64,000 nt of DNA from the NCBI RefSeq assembly GCF_012910785.2, contig NZ_WTVH02000009.1, positions 1-64,000 on the forward strand, read 5' to 3'. The notes under the pieces were generated by a model that did no database searches, was not told where the DNA came from, and saw nothing but the letters and a program-made list of their open reading frames with translations. Numbering within the stretch: the first letter of the stretch is position 1; each line of letters begins with the position of its first letter. The translations under genes and the position numbers were made by a program. This document shows, one piece after another, positions 17,906 to 25,462 of the stretch. Origin of the DNA: Aromatoleum buckelii. GTDB taxonomy: Bacteria > Pseudomonadota > Gammaproteobacteria > Burkholderiales > Rhodocyclaceae.

Positions 17906-19897
17906 GGAGCGTACATTGCGCAGTGCCGGATGAGTCCGGTCGATCTCTTCGAGGGGGCGCTTCCTGCCCGCCGGCGACAGCGCCGTGTAGGCGCCCAGCA
18001 TGTCGGCGGGGAGCCGTCCGACAATGCCGAACAGGTCCGCGAAACGCACGCCCTGGTGCACCAGATAAGCGATGTAGCTGTGGCGCAGCGCCGCGGACGT
18101 GATCTCGTCCGGGTCGGGGATGCCGGCATCGTGCGCGGCGTAAAGAAGCGTCGCGTCGAGCGCGTCGGGCGTCCCGTCACTCGTGGTCGGGGCGACCAGG
18201 GCGTCGTCTGTTTCCGGATGCTGTTCCCGGTACCGGCCCAACTGCGCCGCGAACGCCGCAGGCAGCGGCACGGCGCGGTCGGGCAGGAGAATCTGCCGGC
18301 CGGCCAGGTCGACCGCCGTCCATTTGAGCCGGGCGAGCTCGTCGAACGACACGCCGGAAAGCAGCGCGAGCGCGCCGATGCGGGGGTCGTCGGGCAGCTC
18401 GTCGAGCAGTTGCCCGATCTCGGCTTCGTCGAGTTCGCGCGGCAGGGGCGCCGCACCCGCGAGCAGCGCCGACGGGGCGAACTGGCCGAGCGCCTCCGGT
18501 GAGCGCGACGCCGGCAGCTGCACATTGCCGAGCCATGCCGGTGCGACAACGAGTGACGGCGCCGGGGGGGGGCGGTTGAACAGCTCGACGATCCAGGTCG
18601 TCAGCAACGCCAGCAGCAGCGATGCCGTGAGGCCGATCGCCGCGTCCCGGCCGTACTGCGGCCGCCACGGCTCGGCCGGCGGGAAAGCCGCTTCGAGCGT
18701 CGTGACTTCCGGGACGCGGATCCGCTCCGCAGCCTGCAGTCCGGTCGCCCTGACGACCGCCACCCGGTGCATCTCCTCGAGTCCGGTCAGCTCCTCCTGC
18801 ATCGCCTTGAACTCGCCCAGACGCGCCGTGAACGCCTGGACCGTCCGCCGCTCGCCGCCCGCCTGTTGAGCCAGCCGGTCCACGGCCGCGCGCGCCGCTG
18901 CGACTTCCTCTTCGGCGTCGCTCAGCGCTGCCTGCTGCCCCTTTTCGCGGACCTGCTGCAATTGTTCGTCCAGATTCGCGATGCGCATGCGCAGGGCCTT
19001 GGCGCGCGGATCGAAGGTGAGGAAGTCCGGCGTGTAGGCACGTTCCAGTTCGTGCTGCTCCTCGCGCAATTGCGATGCCCGCTGCTCCAGGTTCGACAGC
19101 GTCGGGTTGTCGCGCGCGCGGACGATCGACTTGCCGGCCGCGATCGAATCGCGCAGCGAACGCAGTTTCGCTTCGGCCGCGACGAGTCGGTCGTTCGCCG
19201 CGTTCAGCGATTGTCCGACGCCCTTGACCTGGCTGAGAACGCGGTTTTCGTCGCGCTCCAGCGAGACGATGTCGTGGTCGCGGCGATAGTCGTCGAGCGC
19301 GCGCCGTTTCTCGGCGACGCGCTCTTCGAGTTTCGCGGCTTCGTCCTGCGCCCTGGTCGCACGGCTGCCCGAATCCTGGCGATAACGCTCGGCGAGCTCG
19401 CTGCGGTAAGTCTCGATCAATGCGTTGACGAGCGGAGCGAGCGCTTCGGCCGGCCGGCCGCTCGCCGCGAGCTCGACGACGTCGGTTCCTTCGACCGGCG
19501 CCGCGTCGAGCATCTGCCGATAGTCCTCGACGCTATCCCCGCCCTCGTCTGAGCCGGCCGGCAGCGGCATACCGATGCCGGCGACCCGGGCGACCGCTTT
19601 CTCGACGAGCGGGCGGCTCGTGAGCACTTCGACTTCGGTCAGGAACGCCGCCTGGACTGCGGCTCTGCGCTCATCGGCGGTGTCGCCGTTGCCCGGCATG
19701 TCGATCCGCAGTCGTGCGGCGGTGCGGTATTCGGCGGGACGCGAGTAATCGTAGATCAGGCTCGCGGCGGCGAGCAGCAGGAAACTCAGGCCGAAGACCG
19801 CGATACGCCGCCGTTTGGGCGGTGCCGGATAGGCAGTCGGGGCGAGGCCGGGCCAGAACGGATCGACAGTAGTGGGGCCGGTGTCGTCGCGGATCAT
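17900..19897 (-). CDS. Wzz-like coiled-coil membrane protein fused to a degenerate tyrosine-recombinase domain
   Basis: The 665-residue product has two transmembrane helices (about 33-50 and 421-440) around a long, coiled-coil-rich extracytoplasmic part (about 185-380), as in Wzz/GumC chain-length regulators. The cytoplasmic tail (about 490-660) reads like the catalytic domain of a tyrosine recombinase: LLSGVSFDELARLKWTAVDL, then AALRHSYIAYLVHQGV, then GAYTALSP. R605, H606 and Y637 fit the RHxxY scheme. The first catalytic Arg is Ser (S517), the box II His is Ala and the second His is Arg, so strand exchange is unlikely. Polysaccharide genes are not adjacent. The ATG at 19897 is chosen because it overlaps the stop of a small leader ORF; in-frame ATGs also exist upstream. 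Confidence 0.75.
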   Translation of the reverse strand: MIRDDTGPTTVDPFWPGLAPTAYPAPPKRRRIAVFGLSFLLLAAASLIYDYSRPAEYRTAARLRIDMPGNGDTADERRAAVQAAFLTEVEVLTSRPLVEKAVARVAGIGMPLPAGSDEGGDSVEDYRQMLDAAPVEGTDVVELAASGRPAEALAPLVNALIETYRSELAERYRQDSGSRATRAQDEAAKLEERVAEKRRALDDYRRDHDIVSLERDENRVLSQVKGVGQSLNAANDRLVAAEAKLRSLRDSIAAGKSIVRARDNPTLSNLEQRASQLREEQHELERAYTPDFLTFDPRAKALRMRIANLDEQLQQVREKGQQAALSDAEEEVAAARAAVDRLAQQAGGERRTVQAFTARLGEFKAMQEELTGLEEMHRVAVVRATGLQAAERIRVPEVTTLEAAFPPAEPWRPQYGRDAAIGLTASLLLALLTTWIVELFNRPPPAPSLVVAPAWLGNVQLPASRSPEALGQFAPSALLAGAAPLPRELDEAEIGQLLDELPDDPRIGALALLSGVSFDELARLKWTAVDLAGRQILLPDRAVPLPAAFAAQLGRYREQHPETDDALVAPTTSDGTPDALDATLLYAAHDAGIPDPDEITSAALRHSYIAYLVHQGVRFADLFGIVGRLPADMLGAYTALSPAGRKRPLEEIDRTHPALRNVRSA

Positions 19898-20007
19898 GCT
19901 TTCGATCCGCGCTGGATATCGGAACTGGGTGATGCGGCGCGCGAAGGGACGCCGGGGGTCACGACTGCACGACGCGGTGAGCAAATGCGCGAAGTGAATT
20001 CTTCCAT
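19894..20007 (-). CDS. Possible 37-residue leader ORF coupled to the Wzz-like gene
   Basis: An ATG at 20007 has the best ribosome binding site in this stretch (AAGGAG, 8 bases upstream). It opens an Arg/Ser-rich 37-codon frame whose TGA overlaps the ATG of the Wzz-like gene in an ATGA. The layout fits translational coupling or a regulatory leader peptide. No family is recognised, so it could also be a chance ORF. Confidence 0.4.
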   Translation of the reverse strand: MEEFTSRICSPRRAVVTPGVPSRAASPSSDIQRGSKA

Positions 20008-20182
20008 GTGCCTGTCTCCTTCCTCGCCGCATCGCGTCGACTTGACGGATGGATTGAGGGGATTAACTGCGTATGCCTATTGAAGCATTCCGGCGGCGAA
20101 AACTCATGCAGTTATTCATCCGCTTACAGTCTTGCCGGGCAAGCGCTTGCGCCGCCCGCTCCGGCGCGCGGCAGCGCAAGGT

Positions 20183-20758
20183 TCAGTTGAAGCCGGGCGT
20201 GAAATCGGACGCTGTGCCCTCGTCCGGGGCAAGGGAGGGACGGACCCGCAGGGCGGTGAGAATGCCGGCGAGGATGTCAGCCGGAGGAGGGGGACAGCCG
20301 GGAACGGTGACGTCGACCGGGATGACGTTCGACACCCGCCCGCAGCTCGCGTAGCTCTCGCCGAAAATGCCGCCGGTGCAGCCGCAGTCGCCGATCGCGA
20401 CGACGAGCTTCGGCGCCGGGATCGCATCGTAGGTGCGCTTCAGCGCGAGCTCCATGTGACGCGACACCGGTCCGGTGACGAGCAGCATGTCGGCATGACG
20501 CGGGCTTGCGACGAACTTGATGCCGAGTCCCTCGATGTTGTAGTAGGGGTTGTTCAGCGCGTGGATCTCGAGTTCGCAGCCGTTGCACGAGCCGCCGTCG
20601 ACGTGTCGGATCGCCAGCGCGCGGCCGAGGATCGCGAGAATGTCGGGGTGGATCAGGTGGGCCCGGTGGCGCGACGGGGAAAGGGTCGGGGAGCGGGTCG
20701 GGGAGGCCGATGCGCCGGGACGGCGATGGCGGGCGATGTACTTGAGAATGTGCCACAT
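20183..20758 (-). CDS. NuoB/HyfI-like iron-sulfur subunit of an Ehr-type complex
   Basis: A 191-residue homologue of the small subunit of hydrogenase-4 and of complex I NuoB. All four ligands of the proximal [4Fe-4S] cluster are visible: the C58-x2-C61 pair in GSCNGCELE, one Cys of GDCGC (125/127) and C155 in PGCPP. The segments ADMLLVTGPV and VVAIGDCGCTGG are typical of the fold. The N-terminal 35 residues are basic and Ser/Pro-rich. The start overlaps the stop of the large-subunit gene by 1 base (TGATG). It is the last gene of the cluster, which is transcribed from about 28.3 kb. Confidence 0.88.
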   Translation of the reverse strand: MWHILKYIARHRRPGASASPTRSPTLSPSRHRAHLIHPDILAILGRALAIRHVDGGSCNGCELEIHALNNPYYNIEGLGIKFVASPRHADMLLVTGPVSRHMELALKRTYDAIPAPKLVVAIGDCGCTGGIFGESYASCGRVSNVIPVDVTVPGCPPPPADILAGILTALRVRPSLAPDEGTASDFTPGFN

Positions 20759-22302
20759 CACAGATCCTGCGCGGAATAGCCGAGGTTGAAGGATTTGTTG
20801 ATCAGCGGGAAGTCGGCGACGATGTTGTCGATGATCGCGTGCTCGATCACCGGCCAGTTCTGCCACGACGGATCGTGGCAATGGCAGCGCGCGATGCGCC
20901 CGCGCGCATCGGTTTCGAGCGCGACGAATATTTCGCCCCGCCAGCCTTCGATCCAGCCGGCACCGGACGCCGCGTCGCGAATCGCGATCGGGACATCGAG
21001 CGGGCCATCCGGCAGCGCGGCAAGCAGCGCGTCGATCAGCCGCAGCGACTCGAAACATTCGTCGAAGCGCACCGCGACGCGGGCCGCGACGTCGCCGTTG
21101 AACTGCGTGGACGCCGTCACTGCGAGCTTGTCGTACGGCGGCCACGGAAAGTCCACGCGCAGGTCGGCGACCTGCCCGCTCGCGCGCCCGGCGAGCCCGG
21201 TCAGCCCGAACCGCGCGGCGAGTTCCGGAGCGACCCGGCCGGTCGTCACGAAACGATCCTGCAAACCGGCATGCTCGTCGTAGATGTCCTTCAGTTCGGC
21301 AACTTCGGCGACGAGCGCAACTGCGTCGCGACGCAGTTGCGCCGCCGCGGCGGCGTCGAGGTCGCGCGCGACGCCCCCCGGCCGGATGCAGTCCATCAGC
21401 AGCCGGTGGCCGAACGCCTCGAAGTTCGCGCGCAGCCAGTCTTCGCGCAGGCGCGAGAACTGCGCGAGCGCGAAGCCGAACGCGGCATCGTTGCCGAGCG
21501 CACCGAGGTCGCCGAGGTGGTTCGCGACGCGCTCGCGCTCGAGCAGCAGCGCGCGCAGCCACGCGGCACGCTCCGGCACCGCCACGCCAGCAGCCGACTC
21601 GGCCGCCATTGCGTAGGCCCACGCATACGCCACCGTGCTGTCGCCGGACACGCGCCCCGCCAGCCGCGCCCCTTCGTCGATGTCCATGCCCATGAAGCGG
21701 CGCTCGATGCCTTTGTGCGTGTAGCCGAACCGCTCCTCGAGGCGCAGCACTTTCTCGCCAACGACCGAGAAGCGGAAATGCCCCGGCTCGATCGTACCGG
21801 CATGCACCGGCCCGACCGCAATCTCATGCACGCCGTCGCCTTCGACAAAGACGAAGGGGTAGTTGTCGGGCTGCGGAGCGAAGCGCTCCTGGCCGGTGTT
21901 CTCGATGCGCAGCGGGAAGTAGTCGGCCGGCCACGCGCCGTGGCGCAGCCACTGGCGGGAGTCCACGCTGTCCTCGGCGTCGATGCCGACGAGGTCGTGC
22001 GCAGCGCGCTGCATGCGGAGCGCGGGGACGAAGAAGCGCGAGATGTCCGGGTAGGCCGGGCGCATGACGTCGAGTCCGAGCTCCACCCAAAGCAAGCCTT
22101 CCGCGGTCGCGTAGGCGGTCGCCACCGCAAAACCGTCGCCCATCGCGCGTCGGTCGCTGCCCCACAGACTCACGAGCCGGCCTTTCGTTGTGGCGACCGC
22201 GAACGCGAGCGCGCTCCACTGCGTGGCATCGACGCGGGCGCGGTGCATCGGCAGCGGCGCAGCGAGTCGTTCGAAGCGGCAATCGAGTCCGGAAAATTGC
22301 AC
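20758..22302 (-). CDS. HyfG-like large subunit without NiFe cysteines (fused NuoC-NuoD type)
   Basis: The 514-residue protein combines a 30-kDa NuoC-like N-terminal part with a 49-kDa NuoD/hydrogenase-large-subunit part (VGPVHAGTIEPGHFRF, RFGYTHKGIERRF). In true group 4 hydrogenases the Ni-Fe site needs RxCGxC and DPCxxC. Here these read RVSGDS (217-222) and DPSWQN (477-482), so all four cysteines are lost. It therefore cannot be a classic hydrogenase and fits the described Ehr (energy-converting hydrogenase-related) family. The GTG start has GGAGG 5 bases upstream. Confidence 0.88.
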   Translation of the reverse strand: MQFSGLDCRFERLAAPLPMHRARVDATQWSALAFAVATTKGRLVSLWGSDRRAMGDGFAVATAYATAEGLLWVELGLDVMRPAYPDISRFFVPALRMQRAAHDLVGIDAEDSVDSRQWLRHGAWPADYFPLRIENTGQERFAPQPDNYPFVFVEGDGVHEIAVGPVHAGTIEPGHFRFSVVGEKVLRLEERFGYTHKGIERRFMGMDIDEGARLAGRVSGDSTVAYAWAYAMAAESAAGVAVPERAAWLRALLLERERVANHLGDLGALGNDAAFGFALAQFSRLREDWLRANFEAFGHRLLMDCIRPGGVARDLDAAAAAQLRRDAVALVAEVAELKDIYDEHAGLQDRFVTTGRVAPELAARFGLTGLAGRASGQVADLRVDFPWPPYDKLAVTASTQFNGDVAARVAVRFDECFESLRLIDALLAALPDGPLDVPIAIRDAASGAGWIEGWRGEIFVALETDARGRIARCHCHDPSWQNWPVIEHAIIDNIVADFPLINKSFNLGYSAQDL

Positions 22303-22303
22303 G

Positions 22304-23758
22304 TCAGCCTCCGATCATGCGCGCGGCCTCGCGGTACCAGCCGTCGAGCCAGGGCGGGATGTAGAGCCCGAGCATCAGCGCGAGCCCGAGATGGACGAAC
22401 ACCGGCAGCAACGCGGGCGGATGCGGGAGCGGGCGCAGCGAGGTTTCGCCGAACACCATCGGCTGGACGTGGCCGAAGATCGCCGCGAAGGCGACGCCGA
22501 GCGCGACGAGCAGGAACGGCGTCGCCCACGGCAGCTCGCGCATCGCGGTGGTGAGAATCAGGAACTCGCTCGCGAAGACGCCGAACGGCGGCATGCCGAG
22601 GATCGCCAACGCGCCGAGCATCAGGCCCCACCCGACCGTCGGATTGACTTTCAGCAGGCCGCGGATGTCCTCCATCAGCTGCGAACCGGCTTTCTGCGCG
22701 GCATGGCCGACGGCGAAGAAGATCGCCGATTTCACCAGCGCATGCACCGTCATGTGCAGCAGCCCGGCGAAATTCGCGATCGGGCCGCCGAGGCCGAACG
22801 CGAACGTCATCAAACCCATGTGCTCGATCGACGAGTACGCGAACATGCGCTTGACGTCACGCTGGCGCGACAGGAAGAAGGTCGCGACGACGACCGTGAC
22901 CAGGCCGAAGCCGATCATCATGCGCCCCGGCAGCCCGTTCGCCAGCGCGCCGTCGGCGAGCACCTTGCAGCGCAGCACCGCGTACAGCGCGACGTTGAGC
23001 AGCAGCCCCGACAGCACCGCCGAGATCGGCGTCGGCCCTTCAGCGTGCGCGTCGGGGAGCCAGTTATGCACTGGCACGAGGCCGACTTTCGTGCCGTAGC
23101 CGAGCAGCAGGAACACGAATGCGAGCGACAGGATCGACGGGTCGAGCAGATGCTTCGATTCGGCAAGATGCGTCCACAGCAGCGCGCCGTCGCCACCGCC
23201 GATCGCGCGTTCCGCGGCGAGGTACAGCAGGATCGTGCCGAAGAGTGCCTGGGCGATGCCGACGCCGCACAGGATGAAGTATTTCCACGCCGCTTCGAGG
23301 CTCGCCGCGGTGCGATACACCGACACCAGCAGCACCGTCGTCAGCGTCGCGGCTTCCATCGCGACCCACAGGATGCCGAGATTGTTGGTCGTCAGCGCGA
23401 GCAACATCATGCCGTTGAAGAGCTGGTACATGCTGTGGAAGAGCCGCATGCGCTGCGGCGTCATCTTGCCGTGGTCGCGCTCGATGCGCATGTACGGGCG
23501 CGAGAACAGCGACGTCGTGAAACCGACGAACGCGGTCAGCGTCACGAGGAACACGTTGAGCGCATCGACGAAAAACCACTCGCTCCATGCGAGCAGCGGC
23601 CCGCCGCGGATCACCTGCACGGTCAGCCACGCCGCCGCGGCCAGCGTGGCCAGACTGACGGCGGCGTTCAACTCCGGCGCCCATTCGCGTTCGCCCCACA
23701 GTGCGAGCAGCGCACCGCCGGCGAGCGGGATCGTGAGGACGAGGAGGAGGGCGTCCAT
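22304..23758 (-). CDS. HyfF-like antiporter subunit of the Ehr-type complex
   Basis: A 484-residue polytopic membrane protein of the NuoL/M/N-MrpA family. The functional Glu of the fifth core helix (WVAMEAATLT) and the Lys of TKVGLVPVHNWLPDAH are conserved. The position that is Lys in helix 8 of many relatives is Asn here (SGLLLNVALY). It should contribute to ion pumping. The ATG at 23758 has GGGGGA just upstream, and a GTG one codon earlier is possible. The stop precedes the next start by only 1 base. Confidence 0.88.
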   Translation of the reverse strand: MDALLLVLTIPLAGGALLALWGEREWAPELNAAVSLATLAAAAWLTVQVIRGGPLLAWSEWFFVDALNVFLVTLTAFVGFTTSLFSRPYMRIERDHGKMTPQRMRLFHSMYQLFNGMMLLALTTNNLGILWVAMEAATLTTVLLVSVYRTAASLEAAWKYFILCGVGIAQALFGTILLYLAAERAIGGGDGALLWTHLAESKHLLDPSILSLAFVFLLLGYGTKVGLVPVHNWLPDAHAEGPTPISAVLSGLLLNVALYAVLRCKVLADGALANGLPGRMMIGFGLVTVVVATFFLSRQRDVKRMFAYSSIEHMGLMTFAFGLGGPIANFAGLLHMTVHALVKSAIFFAVGHAAQKAGSQLMEDIRGLLKVNPTVGWGLMLGALAILGMPPFGVFASEFLILTTAMRELPWATPFLLVALGVAFAAIFGHVQPMVFGETSLRPLPHPPALLPVFVHLGLALMLGLYIPPWLDGWYREAARMIGG

Positions 23759-23761
23759 CAC

Positions 23762-23831
23762 GTCCCCCGCTGGGCCGCCCCGAGGGGGGCGTGCGTCCCC
23801 TGGGGGGGCAGCGCGGTGGCGATAGCCACAA
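23762..23831. repeat. GC-rich palindromic intergenic element (REP-like)
   Basis: The gap between the HyfE-like and HyfF-like genes holds nested G/C-run palindromes, for example GCCGCCCC against GGGGGGC and CCCCTGGGGG. Elements of this look are often scattered between genes in Rhodocyclales. Only this copy was seen in the window, so repeat status is inferred. It would form a stem inside the operon message. Confidence 0.4.
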
Positions 23832-23848
23832 GCGTGGGGGCTGTCATC

Positions 23849-24508
23849 TCAGTCCTCCTTGAGCTTTTCGAGATGGCGGATGTCGAGGCTGTCGAACTGT
23901 TCGCGGATCTGGAACATGAACACGCCGAGGATCAGGATGCCGACCAGCACGTCGAACGCGATGCCGAGCTCGACGATCATCGGCATGCCGGAGGTCGCCG
24001 CGGTCGCCGCGAAGAACAGGCCGTTCTCCATCGACAGGAAGCCGATGACCTGGGGCACCGCTTTCGCGCGCACGATCATCATCAGGAACGACAGCAGTAC
24101 GCACGCGAGCGCGATGCCGAGCGTGCCGCGCGCGATCGACGCCGACAGCCCGGCGATCGGCGCGGCCAGATTGAACGCGAAGATCACCAGCACGATGCCG
24201 ATCAGCATCGTCGTCGGGATGTTGAAGAGGGTCTCGACGTCCCAACGAACGTTGAGCCGTTCGATGACCCGGTGCAGCAGGATCGGGATCAGGATCACCT
24301 TCAATACGAAGGTCATTGCGGCCGAGTAGTACAGGTGATGCTGGCCGGTGAGAAAGCCGACGATCAGCGTCGCCGCCGCCAGCGCCGCGCCCTGCAGCGT
24401 GAAGAGGTGGATCAGCGTCAGGATGCGCCGCTGCGCGATCATCGCGAACGCGAGCACCAGCAGCACGACGGCGAACAGGTTGATCGACTGGGCGAGCAGC
24501 GAGGTCAT
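23849..24508 (-). CDS. HyfE-like membrane subunit of the Ehr-type complex
   Basis: A 219-residue protein with about six hydrophobic segments. It corresponds to HyfE, whose C-terminal part resembles NuoK (MIVRAKAVPQVIGFLSMENGLFF, IPILLHRVI). NuoK-type subunits carry a buried Glu in the ion path, and E is present in the SMENGLFFA segment. The gene follows hyfC-like by 6 bases. Confidence 0.85.
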   Translation of the reverse strand: MTSLLAQSINLFAVVLLVLAFAMIAQRRILTLIHLFTLQGAALAAATLIVGFLTGQHHLYYSAAMTFVLKVILIPILLHRVIERLNVRWDVETLFNIPTTMLIGIVLVIFAFNLAAPIAGLSASIARGTLGIALACVLLSFLMMIVRAKAVPQVIGFLSMENGLFFAATAATSGMPMIVELGIAFDVLVGILILGVFMFQIREQFDSLDIRHLEKLKED

Positions 24509-24514
24509 CGGTCC

Positions 24515-25462
24515 TTACGCTCCGAGCAGCACATGCACGAGCAGCGCAATGACTGCCAGCAGGAATGCGGTCGCGAGGAATTCCGGCACGCGGAAGAGCC
24601 GCATCTTCGCGTTGATCGTCTCGATCAGTGCGAGCAGCACGCCGCCGATCGCGAGCTTCGCGACGAGCACCGGAATCGCGAACAGGATCGTCAGCGGCGT
24701 GCCGGCCTCGGCAATGCCCCACGGTACGAACAGCGCGAGGCCGATGCACGAATACGCGAAGAGCTTCAGCGACGCCGCCCATTCGACGAGCGCGAGATGG
24801 CGGCCGGAGTACTCGAGGATCAGCGCCTCGTGGATCATCGTCAGCTCGAGGTGGGTCGCCGGGTTGTCGACCGGCACGCGCGCGTTCTCCGCGAGCGACA
24901 CCATGGTGAAGGCGACGCCGGCGACTGCCAGGCTCGGGTAGATCGCGAACGGCTGGTGCGCGAGCGTCTCGACGATCTTCGCGAGCGACGTCGATTGCGT
25001 GATCAGCGACGCGGAAAACAGCACCATCAGCAGCGCCGGCTCGGCGAGGAAGCCGACCAGCATCTCGCGGCGCGCACCGAGCGTGCCGAAAGACGTGCCG
25101 ATGTCCATCGCCGCGAGCGAGATGAACACGCGCGCGAGCGCAAACAGGCCGACCAGCGCGATCGCGTCGGCGGCCGGGGCGAGCGACAGGTCGGTCGACA
25201 GCGTCGGGGCGATGCCGCACGCGAGCGCCATGCTGCCGAACATCACGTAAGGCGCGACACGGAACAGCGGCGAGGCCGTCTCGGCGACGACCGATTCCTT
25301 GTTGAACAGCTTGTGCAGCACGCGGTACGGCTGCAGCAGGCTCGGCGCGCGCCGGTTCTGCAGCCACGCGCGCCACTGGTTGACCCAACCGGTCAACAGC
25401 GGCGCGAGCGCCAGCGCGAGGACGATCGCGAGCAACTGCGCGAAGAGGCCGGTGAAGGTCAT
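24515..25462 (-). CDS. HyfC/NuoH-like membrane subunit of the Ehr-type complex
   Basis: The 315-residue protein corresponds to HyfC/HycD and NuoH, the membrane subunit that docks the soluble arm. Typical blocks are GWVNQWRAWLQNRRAPSLLQ, FNKESVV, the acidic loop LAENARVPVDNPATHLELTMIHEAMILEYSG-like region and the C-terminal KMRLFRVPEFL. It overlaps the HyfB-like gene by 4 bases (ATGA). Confidence 0.9.
   Translation of the reverse strand: MTFTGLFAQLLAIVLALALAPLLTGWVNQWRAWLQNRRAPSLLQPYRVLHKLFNKESVVAETASPLFRVAPYVMFGSMALACGIAPTLSTDLSLAPAADAIALVGLFALARVFISLAAMDIGTSFGTLGARREMLVGFLAEPALLMVLFSASLITQSTSLAKIVETLAHQPFAIYPSLAVAGVAFTMVSLAENARVPVDNPATHLELTMIHEALILEYSGRHLALVEWAASLKLFAYSCIGLALFVPWGIAEAGTPLTILFAIPVLVAKLAIGGVLLALIETINAKMRLFRVPEFLATAFLLAVIALLVHVLLGA

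Noticed and set aside
20758-22302. Reading the large subunit as a true [NiFe] hydrogenase
   Set aside because: All four metal-binding cysteines are replaced, so a hydrogen-evolving or hydrogen-oxidising role is not supported.
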